Shown here one piece after another: positions 18,537 through 26,405 of a DNA stretch of 28,816 bases. The position numbers were made by a program, and so were the translations under genes. Source of the stretch: Gemmatimonadaceae bacterium (GTDB taxonomy: Bacteria > Gemmatimonadota > Gemmatimonadetes > Gemmatimonadales > Gemmatimonadaceae); assembly GCA_025451425.1 (NCBI GenBank), contig JANWKK010000093.1:1-28816 (forward strand), read 5' to 3'. The notes beneath the pieces were generated by a model. The model was not told the origin of the DNA and did no database searches. It saw only the letters and a program-made list of their open reading frames with translations. How positions within the stretch are numbered: position 1 is the stretch's first letter; each line of letters opens with the position of its first letter.

Positions 18537-18572
18537 GAGGAGCGGGAGCTGTTGCTTCCGCTCTTCTCGTTT
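18537..18572 (+). terminator. Rho-independent-type terminator after the cupredoxin gene
   Basis: A 13-bp stem (18537-18549 with 18554-18566, two G-U pairs) closes a TGTT loop and is followed by TCGTTT. It begins 18 bases after the stop codon. The T-run is short, but the stem is long and G+C rich. Its presence argues against starts upstream of 18570 for the next gene. Confidence 0.7.
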
Positions 18573-18629
18573 GCGGCGTATCAGCTCGAGCATGTGTACG
18601 CACGCTTCCTGCGAAGTTGGTTCAACATC

Positions 18630-19082
18630 ATGTCACTCACGTCCGAGTACCGATTGGTCATTCCGCGCGCGACGTATCTCGCCGCTCGTGCTCGGAACGC
18701 CATGCACCGGCCCATCTTCATCGGCGCCGTGAGTGTAGGGACTTTTGTAACCGCTCTCGTTGCGCTCGTCGTCGTCCCGCAGCAAGGGCGCCGAGCTGCT
18801 CAGGCGATTGCCCCGAAGCCTGGCGAACGACCTGATACGATTGCACTAGCGCAAACAGTCGCCGCCGCGAGCGCACGTGTGGCTTCGACTGAAGTGGCTC
18901 TCTCTGGCGCGCGCACAAAGGCGGCAATGCTGGCGCAGGCTCAAGAGGACACACTGCTCGATCCAGTCCTCGCCGCCCGACGCGACTCACTGACTCAGCG
19001 CCTCACCACGCTCGAGGCACTCCTCGCGCGCACCGAGACCGCACCACTTGCTGCCTCCTATCGGGCGCTCGGCGAGTCCTGA
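18630..19082 (+). CDS. N-terminal part of a polysaccharide-copolymerase/BY-kinase-like protein, ended by an in-frame TGA
   Basis: From the ATG at 18630 this piece encodes 150 residues: a short cytoplasmic N-terminus, a membrane helix (about 29-49, IFIGAVSVGTFVTALVALVVV) and an Ala/Arg/Glu-rich coiled coil to LAASYRALGES. The TGA at 19080-19082 stops it, but the same frame goes on without another stop for 428 codons. The downstream part supplies the rest of the coiled coil, the second membrane helix and the ATPase-like domain. That layout (TM, periplasmic coiled coil, TM, Rossmann domain) is that of Wzz/Wzc-type chain-length regulators of exopolysaccharide export. Replacing T by C in the stop codon would give Arg and restore one open frame of 579 codons. 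The earlier TTG in frame (18552) is inside the terminator hairpin and is unlikely. Confidence 0.65.
   Translation: MSLTSEYRLVIPRATYLAARARNAMHRPIFIGAVSVGTFVTALVALVVVPQQGRRAAQAIAPKPGERPDTIALAQTVAAASARVASTEVALSGARTKAAMLAQAQEDTLLDPVLAARRDSLTQRLTTLEALLARTETAPLAASYRALGES
19080..19082 (+). other. In-frame TGA splitting the chain-length-regulator-like gene
   Basis: Around this codon the frame reads GCG CTC GGC GAG TCC TGA GAG TTG GCT GGA. Both flanks are continuous coiled-coil coding sequence. A single C-to-T change from CGA (Arg) explains it; sequencing error, a real nonsense mutation or readthrough are the options. Confidence 0.75.
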
Positions 19083-19085
19083 GAG

Positions 19086-20366
19086 TTGGCTGGACACGCT
19101 GCGGTGAAGGCGCTTCTCGATTCGCTCACCGACATCGAGCGCGAGCGCGATGCTTCGGCCACCTCCGGTGGCGCGGACCCTGTCTTCGTCGCACTCACAG
19201 CTCGCGCAACGGAGATTGGGCGTGCGTTGCAAACGATCGGTAATGCGCGACGCGATAGCCTTCACAACGCCGTTGCCGCGCTCGCAGCTCCGGCGCGGCC
19301 AACGGCGAGCGAGCTTGCCCAGGCCGACACGGTGCGCCGAATCGTCGCTCGCGACTCCGCCGGTGCAGCGCTTTCGGCAGCAACGGCACAGCTCGAGGCT
19401 GCGCGCCTTCGCCTCGAGGATCTCGATCGCCGCGCCGAACGCGCGCGAGCTCTCGCCAATCCATTGAGTGCGCCGCCCTACGCGATGCTGGCCTCGGCCA
19501 TTGTGTTTGGAATGGTGCTTGGCTTTGGGGCTGCCTTGTTCCAAGAACTCAGACATCCGCGCATAGCAGATGCGCGCGAAGCCGAGCGCGTGGGGGGAGC
19601 ACGCGTCATTTCCGTCATTCGGCCACGGCCGCCATCGCCTGAGCGCGGGCGCCGAATGGCCGATCGGGTCGCTCCCCCGCACATCGATCCTGGCAATGAC
19701 GCGCACCAGCTCGCCTGGTTGTTCGTCGCGCCGCCGGCGTCACAGCTTCTGATGCTCACGATCTCTGGTGAGAGTTCTCTAATTTCGGCGATTGTCGCTG
19801 CGAATCTTGGCGCGGTTGCGGCCGAGGAGGCGCGCAACGTGATCGTGATCGATACCGACGAGCAGCTCTCACCCGTTTCGTCCGCGCTTCGAATCGACGC
19901 GCGACCGGGTCTTCAGGATATCCTCGAGGGACGTGTGAGCTGGCCGGAGGCGACGCGACATGCGACGATTGGCCGCGATCGCGTGATCGATGTCGTGCCG
20001 AGCGGAGTTGGTCACTCGCCGCCTGATGCCCGCCGAATTTCGGATTTGCTCCGGCGCGACGCGGCGAGAATGGCGCGCCACTACGACACCGTTCTCATCA
20101 CCGCGTCGAGAGACCTGACATTGAGCGGCCTGCCGGGCGGACTGCCGATGCACGACGTGATCTACTGCGCTCGGCTTGGGCTCACGCGGCACTCCGACCT
20201 GAAGCAGGCCATTCAGGGCATTCGTCTCGCGGGTGGCAATCCGCTCGGGATCGTGCTTTGGGACGATGTGGAGCCTGCGCCCATCGCGCCCGCCGAGATC
20301 GCCGCGGGCGTGAGGCCGCAGCGAACAGCAGAAATGGAGGCGCTCGTTGGCAGCCGCGCACGGTAA
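19086..20366 (+). CDS. C-terminal part of the same protein: coiled coil, membrane helix and BY-kinase-like domain with degenerate P-loop
   Basis: Read from the TTG at 19086 this gives 426 residues; the TTG may be a genuine restart or only an in-frame codon. Residues 1-125 are coiled coil and 131-153 a membrane helix (PYAMLASAIVFGMVLGFGAAL). About 170-410 resemble a bacterial tyrosine-kinase/ParA-like Rossmann domain: LLMLTISGESSLISAIVAANLG, NVIVIDTDEQ, GLQDILEGRVSWPEATR, DVVPSGVGHSPPDARRISDLL, YDTVLIT. In active BY-kinases the first motif is PGEGKST; here it is SGESSLI, without the P-loop lysine, and there is no Tyr cluster at the C-terminus. It is probably a non-catalytic polysaccharide copolymerase domain. 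No glycosyltransferase or Wza/Wzx gene is next to it. Confidence 0.68.
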   Translation: MAGHAAVKALLDSLTDIERERDASATSGGADPVFVALTARATEIGRALQTIGNARRDSLHNAVAALAAPARPTASELAQADTVRRIVARDSAGAALSAATAQLEAARLRLEDLDRRAERARALANPLSAPPYAMLASAIVFGMVLGFGAALFQELRHPRIADAREAERVGGARVISVIRPRPPSPERGRRMADRVAPPHIDPGNDAHQLAWLFVAPPASQLLMLTISGESSLISAIVAANLGAVAAEEARNVIVIDTDEQLSPVSSALRIDARPGLQDILEGRVSWPEATRHATIGRDRVIDVVPSGVGHSPPDARRISDLLRRDAARMARHYDTVLITASRDLTLSGLPGGLPMHDVIYCARLGLTRHSDLKQAIQGIRLAGGNPLGIVLWDDVEPAPIAPAEIAAGVRPQRTAEMEALVGSRAR

Positions 20367-20371
20367 AGCAC

Positions 20372-20815
20372 GTGTGGTCTGACGTCTTACAACACGCAGA
20401 GCGCCTGCACCTGCTGCGGCTCTGCCTGTGGGGGGCGCTCTCAACTCTCGCGGGCACGACTGTCCTCGTAATCGGGCGACAGCGATCTGCTTTCCTGAGT
20501 GGCTTCGGTTGGGTGTGCGGACTCCTCGGACTCTCGGAGCTGCTCATTGCCGGCGCCGACTATCGAGGCGTTCCGCTGCGAGACATAACCGGTGCGACGA
20601 GACTCGACCGCGTCGCATGGCTTCAGCTCGGCTTGTTCCTGGGTCTGATGGCTGTCGGAGTGACACTCGCGGTATCGCCACGCGTTATGAAGATGCGTTC
20701 GGATTCCTCGCCGGACACAATGCTGCCGGCTGTCGGTGTCGGCATGGCGATCACGTTGCACGGACTTGCGTTGTCTACCCTGCAGTTACTGCTCATCGCA
20801 GACATCTCGCGGTGA
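20372..20815 (+). CDS. Four-helix membrane protein of unknown function
   Basis: From the GTG at 20372, six bases after the previous stop, the protein has 147 residues and four clear hydrophobic helices: LHLLRLCLWGALSTLAGTTVLVI, SAFLSGFGWVCGLLGLSELLIAG, VAWLQLGLFLGLMAVGVTLAV and LPAVGVGMAITLHGLALSTLQLLLIAD. I do not recognise a catalytic motif. The spacing of helices and the GxxWG-like elements recall uncharacterised small membrane families such as DUF6992, but this is a weak guess. The frame is open further upstream opposite the preceding gene's end, which I treat as shadow. The stop overlaps a GTG of the next gene by four bases. Confidence 0.65.
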   Translation: MWSDVLQHAERLHLLRLCLWGALSTLAGTTVLVIGRQRSAFLSGFGWVCGLLGLSELLIAGADYRGVPLRDITGATRLDRVAWLQLGLFLGLMAVGVTLAVSPRVMKMRSDSSPDTMLPAVGVGMAITLHGLALSTLQLLLIADISR

Positions 20816-20856
20816 GCTTCCCAGCTTCTGACTCCCAGTGGTGTGATCGGTGCCGC

Positions 20857-21342
20857 GTGGCTGAACTCACTCTCGATCTCCGCAACGCGCCGAAGGCAAC
20901 TGCTTATCGGGAGCTCGAGGGGCAGCTTTGTGCAGTACTCGAGGGAATCTCCGACGAAATAGCGGCGATGGCGACGCTGAGCGCGCTGATACACCACGCG
21001 TTCGGCCATCTATGGACTGGTTTTTACCGGGTCGTCGAACCAACACTGCTTCGCGTGGGACCGTATCAAGGCACACTGGGCTGCCTCGACATCGAGTTCG
21101 GCAAGGGCGTCTGCGGAACGGCTGCGGCCGAGCGCCGTACGATCGTCGTGCCGAACGTCACTGCGTTTCCGGGACACATCACGTGCGATGCTCGCGCGCG
21201 CTCGGAGATTGTCGTTCCGGTATTCGATCGGTCGAGCGCGCTCATCGCGGTGCTCGATATCGACTCTAGTCGGCCTGCGGCGTTTGACGAGGAGGATCGT
21301 GCGGGCCTGGAACGGCTTGTCGGCTGGTTTGCACGCCGCTGA
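20857..21342 (+). CDS. msrC: Free methionine-(R)-sulfoxide reductase (GAF domain, fRMsr)
   Basis: The 161-residue product aligns along its length with E. coli MsrC, which reduces free methionine-R-sulfoxide in the cytoplasm. It has WTGFYRV, LRVGPYQGTLGCLDIEFGKGVCGTAAAERRTIVV, FPGHITCDARARSEIVVPV and VLDIDSSRPAAFDEEDRAGLERLV. The three redox cysteines are at 76, 86 and 110, with the same 10 and 24 spacing as Cys84, Cys94 and Cys118 of the E. coli enzyme. The GTG at 20857 gives the family length. An in-frame GTG at 20812 overlaps the previous stop (GTGA) and would add 15 residues including a WCDRC sequence, so it remains an alternative. Confidence 0.92.
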   Translation: MAELTLDLRNAPKATAYRELEGQLCAVLEGISDEIAAMATLSALIHHAFGHLWTGFYRVVEPTLLRVGPYQGTLGCLDIEFGKGVCGTAAAERRTIVVPNVTAFPGHITCDARARSEIVVPVFDRSSALIAVLDIDSSRPAAFDEEDRAGLERLVGWFARR

Positions 21343-21397
21343 AGCGAGCGTCGAAATTGGTGCACGCGCTCCGGAGCCGCGCTAACTTATTCTGGCG

Positions 21398-22051
21398 ATG
21401 ACGATCAACGGGTATTCTGATCGAGTCAACCATGCGCTCGCCTTTGCCGCGAAGCATCACGACCGACAGGTCCGCAAAGGGACGCGTCTTCCGTATCTGA
21501 CGCATCCTGCGAACGTAGCGATCATTCTCACTCGGTACGCCCGAGACGAGGACACGGTCGTCGCCGGCGTTCTGCACGATGTCATCGAGGATTGTGTGCG
21601 CGAGAACTACACGCGCGCCACGCTTGAGCAGCGCATCGGCGACAAGTTCGGCACGTCGGTTCTCGACACCGTGCTTGCTGTGACGCATCGCAGCGTCGAC
21701 GACGACGGCACAGAGCTGTCGAGCGACGAGCGAAAGGACGACTATCTCGAGCGGCTCGCGAACGCGAGCGAGTCTGCACGCTGGGTGTGCGCGGCGGACA
21801 AGCTCCACAATGCCGGCACCATCGTCGCCGATCTGAAACGCACAATCGATCCGGCGACAGTGTGGGGACGTTTCAGTGTCGGTCGCGACGGCACGGTGCG
21901 ATGGTATCGCCGTGTTTACGAACGGCTACGCGAGCTGGGATTCACGGCGCCGATCATGGACGAGTTGCGGCGCATCGTGGAGACGCTGGAGGAGCTTGCT
22001 GAAAGCAGCCTGGCGGCCGAAAGCGGCGGAACGCCGTCGGCGCGCCGCTAG
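21398..22051 (+). CDS. HD-domain protein, small alarmone hydrolase-like (RelA/SpoT hydrolase type)
   Basis: The 217-residue protein contains the ppGpp-hydrolase form of the HD fold. RKGTRLPYLTHPANVA is at 26-41 with His36, AGVLHDVIED at 56-65 with His60, Asp61 and the Glu64-Asp65 pair, and CAADKLHNAG at 131-140 with Asp134. These are the metal and catalytic residues shared by SpoT, Rel and MESH1. No synthetase, TGS or ACT domain follows, so it is a stand-alone hydrolase of (p)ppGpp or of a related nucleotide. It lies 55 bases after the fRMsr gene on the same strand and converges with ispG (9 bases between stops). Confidence 0.85.
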   Translation: MTINGYSDRVNHALAFAAKHHDRQVRKGTRLPYLTHPANVAIILTRYARDEDTVVAGVLHDVIEDCVRENYTRATLEQRIGDKFGTSVLDTVLAVTHRSVDDDGTELSSDERKDDYLERLANASESARWVCAADKLHNAGTIVADLKRTIDPATVWGRFSVGRDGTVRWYRRVYERLRELGFTAPIMDELRRIVETLEELAESSLAAESGGTPSARR

Positions 22052-22060
22052 GAGCGGCCC

Positions 22061-23299
22061 TTAGCCGGTTTGCAATGCGGGTTGGCGAGAGGGATACCGC
22101 GTTCTGACGTACTGCTCGAGAATCGTGAGGAATTCAGGCACGATCCCTTCGCCGCGCAGGGTCGTCAGCAGCTTGCCATCGACGTACACAGGCGCCTTCG
22201 GCTCCTCGAAAGTACCTGGTAGCGAGATACCGATGTTCGCGTGCTTCGATTCGCCCGGCCCATTCACGACGCAGCCCATGACGGCGACGCGCATTTCCTC
22301 CACGCCTGGATGCCGCTCGCGCCAGACCGGCATCTGTTCGCGAATGTAATTCTGAATATCCTCAGCCATGTGCTGAAAGAAAGTCGAGGGCGTTCGCCCG
22401 CAACCGGGACACGCCGTAACCTGCGGCGCGAAGCTGCGCAAACCTAACGACTGCAGTATCTGCTGCGCGACGAGAACCTCTTCGGTTCGATCACCGTTCG
22501 GACGAGGAGTGAGCGAAACGCGGATCGTGTCGCCAATTCCTTCCGCGAGCAGAATCGACAGCCCTGCCGTGCTGGCGACGATACCCTTCATCCCAAGTCC
22601 TGCTTCAGTGAGACCGAGATGCAACGGGTAATCGCAACGCGATGCGAGGCGTCGATAGACCTCGACGAGGTCAGCGACGCCGGACACCTTCGCCGAGATC
22701 AGAATCCGATCGTGCGCCAGGCCGACCTCTTCGGCGAGCTCCGCCGACCGAAGCGCGCTGGCGATCATCGCATCGATGTACACCTCGTGCGCGTCACGCG
22801 GCTCTGTTGCGTGCGCGTTCTCGTCCATCATATGCGTGAGTAAATCCTGATCGAGCGAGCCCCAGTTCACGCCGATGCGAACGGCCTTGCCGTTGTCGAC
22901 CGCGATCTGTACGATCGTTCTAAAGTTCTCATCGCGGCGCTTTCCACCCACGTTTCCGGGGTTGATGCGATACTTCGCCAGATCGCGCGCGCAGTCCGGA
23001 TACTTGGCGAGCAACAAATGGCCGTTGTAATGAAAGTCGCCGATGACCGGAACGTCGCAACCCTCATCGACGGTTCGGCGCACGATCTCGGGCACCGCGG
23101 CCGCCGCTTCTTCGTTGTTCACTGTAACGCGCACGAGCTGCGAGCCGGCTCGAGCGAGCGCCACGACTTGCGCCGCCGTCGACGCAGCGTCGGCGGTATC
23201 GGTGTTCGTCATCGATTGGACGACGATCGGATAGGCGCTACCTACCGGGACGTCGCCAACCCAAGCTGTGGCGGTTTGCCTGCGAGTACGAAAGGTCAC
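22061..23299 (-). CDS. ispG: 4-hydroxy-3-methylbut-2-enyl-diphosphate synthase IspG (GcpE)
   Basis: IspG is the [4Fe-4S] enzyme of the MEP isoprenoid pathway that converts MEcPP to HMBPP. The 412-residue product has [14 protein letters not shown] near the start, [27 protein letters not shown] and [18 protein letters not shown] segments of the TIM barrel. The cluster-binding domain has Cys297 and Cys300 (ACPGCGR), Cys343 ([10 protein letters not shown]) and Glu350. Length is in the range of the bacterial two-domain enzyme, without the plant/Chlamydia insert, though slightly longer than the E. coli protein. It stands alone and is divergent from the membrane-anchored gene. Confidence 0.97.
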   Translation of the reverse strand: MTFRTRRQTATAWVGDVPVGSAYPIVVQSMTNTDTADAASTAAQVVALARAGSQLVRVTVNNEEAAAAVPEIVRRTVDEGCDVPVIGDFHYNGHLLLAKYPDCARDLAKYRINPGNVGGKRRDENFRTIVQIAVDNGKAVRIGVNWGSLDQDLLTHMMDENAHATEPRDAHEVYIDAMIASALRSAELAEEVGLAHDRILISAKVSGVADLVEVYRRLASRCDYPLHLGLTEAGLGMKGIVASTAGLSILLAEGIGDTIRVSLTPRPNGDRTEEVLVAQQILQSLGLRSFAPQVTACPGCGRTPSTFFQHMAEDIQNYIREQMPVWRERHPGVEEMRVAVMGCVVNGPGESKHANIGISLPGTFEEPKAPVYVDGKLLTTLRGEGIVPEFLTILEQYVRTRYPSRQPALQTG

Positions 23300-23452
23300 G
23301 AGGTGAGGGCGTTGGCGATCGATTCCAACCTATACAAGATACTCGGCTCGACACCGCGGTAAGACCTACCGCGCCCGAATTGCCGTTTCACCACTCTCGG
23401 CGGTAGCTTTGCCTCGCGAGCAAACGAACAACCTTTTCAAGGACAGCGGGCA

Positions 23453-23902
23453 ATGGCAACTGCTTCCGACGTCCCACCTGACGAGTCAGTGCCGCCTCCC
23501 GTTCCGGAACACGCGGCGACGAAGGTGCATCGGCGTCATCGTCGATGGCCATGGGTACTGGCCGGCGTCATTGTCTCGCCGGTCGTTCTTCTCGCGTTAT
23601 GGACGGTGATTGCATTGAACTATTCCTATTCGCATGGTGATCGCGCCGGCTACGTTCAGAAATTCTCACGGAAGGGCTGGATCTGCAAAACCTGGGAGGG
23701 TGAGCTGGCGATGGTGAACGTTCCGGGCGCGCTGCAGGAAAAATGGGACTTCAGCGTACGCAACGACAGCATCGCGGCGCTCATCAGTCGATCAATGGGC
23801 CAGCGCGTCTCCTTGACCTACGATCAGCATCAAGGTGTCCCAACCAGCTGCTTCGGCGAGACGCAGTACTTCGTCGATGGCGTGCGAGTGCTCGGGCAAT
23901 AA
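23453..23902 (+). CDS. Membrane-anchored conserved protein of unknown function
   Basis: The 149-residue protein has a Pro-rich and basic cytoplasmic N-terminus (1-31) and one membrane helix (about 33-54, PWVLAGVIVSPVVLLALWTVIAL). A compact exported domain follows, with SYSHGDRAGYVQKFSRKGWICKTWEGELAMV, then WDFSVRNDSIAALISRSMGQRVSLTYDQHQGVPTSCFGETQYFVDGV. I recognise this as a recurrent family in environmental bacteria, but know no function; two conserved cysteines (ICKTW and TSCFGET) could form a disulfide. The ATG has AAGGA about ten bases upstream. Confidence 0.8.
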   Translation: MATASDVPPDESVPPPVPEHAATKVHRRHRRWPWVLAGVIVSPVVLLALWTVIALNYSYSHGDRAGYVQKFSRKGWICKTWEGELAMVNVPGALQEKWDFSVRNDSIAALISRSMGQRVSLTYDQHQGVPTSCFGETQYFVDGVRVLGQ

Positions 23903-24087
23903 CTAGCCCAGCTATTGACCGATTTTCGCAGTCGCCTTAGCTTCGCCGCGTCTGAAGCCGGGCCCGCCGGTTCTCGGGTCCGGCTTCAACGTCTTAAGGA
24001 GCTGCGATCACATGGTGTGGTCGTAGACAAGGTAGATCGTCTCGCGGCGAGCGTCCGCGACGGCGACCGCACATTTGAGGAGCAGGT
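23903..24087 (+). promoter_or_regulatory. Long structured leader of the cold-shock gene
   Basis: These 185 bases separate the previous stop from the cold-shock ATG. They hold a 13-bp hairpin (23954-23966 with 23975-23987, one G-U pair, 8-base loop CCGGTTCT). The hairpin has no T-run after it, so it is either a weak terminator of the upstream gene or a leader element. After it comes AAGGAG (23996-24001) ten bases ahead of a four-codon open frame ATG GTG TGG TCG TAG (24012-24026), and the real GAGGAG box (24075-24080). Long folded leaders are known to make cspA-type mRNAs temperature-responsive; that role here is inference. Confidence 0.5.
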
Positions 24088-24300
24088 ATGCGTACGACCG
24101 GCAAAGTGAAGTGGTTCAACGACGCGAAGGGCTTTGGTTTCATCACGCCTGACAGCGGTGACAAAGACTGCTTCGTGCACTACAGCGCGATTCAGGGCAA
24201 TGGCTTCAAGAGCCTCGCCGAGGGCGAGCCTGTGGAGTTCGATCTGGTGCAGGGTCAGAAAGGGCCAGCCGCCGAGAACGTGGTGAAGGCCTCGGCCTGA
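24088..24300 (+). CDS. Cold-shock protein (CspA family)
   Basis: The 70-residue single OB-fold RNA/DNA chaperone has the RNP1 motif KGFGFI at 14-19. RNP2 is DCFVHYS at 27-33, with Cys where most members have Val and Tyr where most have Phe. [15 protein letters not shown] at the start and [17 protein letters not shown] near the end are diagnostic. The ATG has a strong GAGGAG ribosome-binding site. It is transcribed alone: a structured leader lies before it and a strong terminator after it. Confidence 0.96.
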   Translation: MRTTGKVKWFNDAKGFGFITPDSGDKDCFVHYSAIQGNGFKSLAEGEPVEFDLVQGQKGPAAENVVKASA

Positions 24301-24322
24301 CGCCGGCGTTGCGCGACAAATT

Positions 24323-24366
24323 AGAGAGCCGGGCGACTCAACACCGCCCGGCTCTCTTGCGTTTCA
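24323..24366 (+). terminator. Rho-independent terminator of the cold-shock gene
   Basis: A perfect 13-bp inverted repeat AGAGAGCCGGGCG (24323-24335) with its complement at 24345-24357 encloses a 9-base loop and is followed by TGCGTTTC. It begins 23 bases after the cold-shock stop codon. Confidence 0.85.
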
Positions 24367-24411
24367 TCCGGCGAACACGAGAGTTCACATACTTTCACCC
24401 TGGAGATATAC

Positions 24412-24942
24412 GTGAAACGGACCATTCACCTGCGAATGCTCCTCGCCCTCGCGGCGATCGCAGTGTCGAGCCACAGCGTCCGATGCCAGACACCGCTCCG
24501 AGTCGGAATGGCGGCCGGCGTTACAGCACCGGTGAGCGGATATGCCGCCGATAAGGACGTTGGCTACCACCTGGCGCTGATCTTCGACATTCGAGTGCCC
24601 GCCACCCCACTCGGCTTCCGAATCGATGGTTCCTACCACGAGATGAAGTACACCGGCAATACGACTAGAGACCAGATCCTGATGGCGACGGGCGATGCGG
24701 TGATCAGAGTGCCAACTGGAAGTATGGTCGTACCCTATGTCATTGGCGGCATCGGCGTGTACAACAGCCATCGAAACCTGTTCCTCACGTCGCGCTCTTC
24801 GACGGAGCTCGGCGTGAACGCGGGCGGCGGATTGCGTTTCGAGCTCGTCGACGTCACGACGTTCCTCGAAGCGCGCTACCACAGAACAGGGGGCGAGACA
24901 GGCATTCGCATGCTGCCGGTGTCGCTCGGAATCCTCTTCTAA
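24412..24942 (+). CDS. Small outer-membrane beta-barrel protein
   Basis: The 176-residue protein starts at a GTG with GGAG eight bases upstream and a signal peptide (MLLALAAIAVSSHSVRCQ). The mature part is made of short amphipathic strands: LRVGMAAGVTAPVSGYA, GYHLALIFDIRVP, LGFRIDGSYHEMKY, VPYVIGGIGVYN, LGVNAGGGLRFELV, TTFLEARYHRTGG. It ends in PVSLGILF with the terminal aromatic of outer-membrane barrels. It resembles eight-stranded OmpA/OmpW-type porin-fold proteins; ligand or function unknown. Gene-specific regulation is not visible. The 44-base gap to the convergent argH holds one GCCTAACG octamer. Confidence 0.78.
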   Translation: MKRTIHLRMLLALAAIAVSSHSVRCQTPLRVGMAAGVTAPVSGYAADKDVGYHLALIFDIRVPATPLGFRIDGSYHEMKYTGNTTRDQILMATGDAVIRVPTGSMVVPYVIGGIGVYNSHRNLFLTSRSSTELGVNAGGGLRFELVDVTTFLEARYHRTGGETGIRMLPVSLGILF

Positions 24943-24986
24943 TCCGCGGGTTTGCCGAACGTGGTGCGGCCTAACGGCGATCGTTG

Positions 24987-26405
24987 TTAGCGAAGCGAGA
25001 CTTCAAGTGCGCGCTGGGCCGTCTCGAGTTGCGCGCGCACGGCGGACGGGCCCGTGCCACCTTCGACCTCCCGGTGCTCCACCGAGCGATACGCCGAGAG
25101 TGCATCGAAGACGTCCTCGCTGAACAGCGGGTGCGCACCAGCAAATTCAGCGAAGGGTAAGGTGTGCATCTCCGCTCCGCGATCCTCGCAGATGCGCACG
25201 AGGTGCCCGACCGCCCCATGAGCCTCTCGGAACGTGGCGCCCCTGCGGACGAGATAGTCAGCGAGGTCTGTCGCCATCATCGTCGACGACAGCGCCGCGC
25301 GCATGCGTTCGCTTCGGAAAGTGCATTCGGCCAGTGCTCCAGCGACTGCGGGGAGCACGAGCAGCAACGTGTCGACGGCGTCGAAGACGATGCGCTTGTC
25401 GTCCTGAAGATCCTTGTTGTAGCTCGACGGCAGCCCCTTCAGCGTGGCAAGGAGCGTCGTTAGGTCGCCAAGCATGCGGGCCGCGGATCCGCGCGCGAGC
25501 TCGAGCGCGTCCGGATTGCGCTTCTGCGGCATCATGCTCGAGCCGGAGGTGAAGCGCTCGCCGAACTGCACGAAACCAAACTCGCTGGATCCATACAGAA
25601 TGAGATCCTCGGCGAGACGCGAAAGGTGGCTGCCAATGAGCGCCGCGCAGAACAGAAGCTCGGCGACGAAATCGCGATCGCTGACGGCGTCGATCGAGTT
25701 GGGTGTTACGGCGTCGAAGCCTAGAGTCCCTTGTAGCAAAGTCCGGGAGATCGGATACGCACATCCAGCGGCGGCACCAGAGCCGAGCGGCAGCACGGCG
25801 GCACCTTTGGCAGCGGCGCGAAGACGGGCTCGATCGCGCTCGAGCGGCCAGAAGTGCGCGAGAAGCCAGTGCGCTGCCGAAACGGGTATGGCTCGCTGCA
25901 GGTGCGTGTACGACGGCATGAGCGATGTCTCGAGGCCGTGAGCCTGATCGATCATCACTTGCTGCAGTTGCCGCACGGCAACGTCGAGTTGTCCAACGGC
26001 GTTCATCGCCCACATGCGCGTTGCCGTCGCGACCTGATCGTTCCGGCTGCGCCCTGTGTGAAGCTTCGACGCAACGTCACCGACCTCGTCGTGCAGCAAT
26101 CGATCGATGAACGTGTGTACATCCTCATCGGATGCGATTGGCTGCACACCCGAGTCCAACTGCCCGGCGACTGCGTCGAGTCCTCGTTCGATCGTCTTGC
26201 ACTCGCCGATCGTGAGGACACCAGCGCCGTAGAGGGCCATCGCCCATGCCTTTGACAGTTCGATGTCAAACGGCCAGAGACGAACGTCGACGCCGATCGA
26301 GTTGTTGAGTGCGTCGAATTGAGGCGCTGTACCGGCTCCAGCGAAGCGGCCGCCCCAAAGCTTGTGCGACTTGGCTGCGGCACCCATGAACGCGGCCGTC
26401 GTCAT
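24987..26405 (-). CDS. argH: Argininosuccinate lyase
   Basis: ArgH splits argininosuccinate into arginine and fumarate, the last step of arginine synthesis. The 472-residue product has KLWGGRFAG (15-23), [26 protein letters not shown] (114-127), the THLQRA loop with catalytic His168 and the fumarase/aspartase signature [11 protein letters not shown] (288-298, catalytic Ser in this loop). It ends near the usual place; there is no fused acetyltransferase domain. Its ATG overlaps the argG stop by four bases, so the two are translationally coupled and share the argG operator. Confidence 0.97.
   Translation of the reverse strand: MTTAAFMGAAAKSHKLWGGRFAGAGTAPQFDALNNSIGVDVRLWPFDIELSKAWAMALYGAGVLTIGECKTIERGLDAVAGQLDSGVQPIASDEDVHTFIDRLLHDEVGDVASKLHTGRSRNDQVATATRMWAMNAVGQLDVAVRQLQQVMIDQAHGLETSLMPSYTHLQRAIPVSAAHWLLAHFWPLERDRARLRAAAKGAAVLPLGSGAAAGCAYPISRTLLQGTLGFDAVTPNSIDAVSDRDFVAELLFCAALIGSHLSRLAEDLILYGSSEFGFVQFGERFTSGSSMMPQKRNPDALELARGSAARMLGDLTTLLATLKGLPSSYNKDLQDDKRIVFDAVDTLLLVLPAVAGALAECTFRSERMRAALSSTMMATDLADYLVRRGATFREAHGAVGHLVRICEDRGAEMHTLPFAEFAGAHPLFSEDVFDALSAYRSVEHREVEGGTGPSAVRAQLETAQRALEVSLR

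Noticed and set aside
24950..24990. Palindromic CTAACGGCGATCGTTGTTAG between the barrel gene and argH as a terminator
   Set aside because: The palindrome has no loop without breaking the centre and no T-run on either side; the octamer explains part of it.
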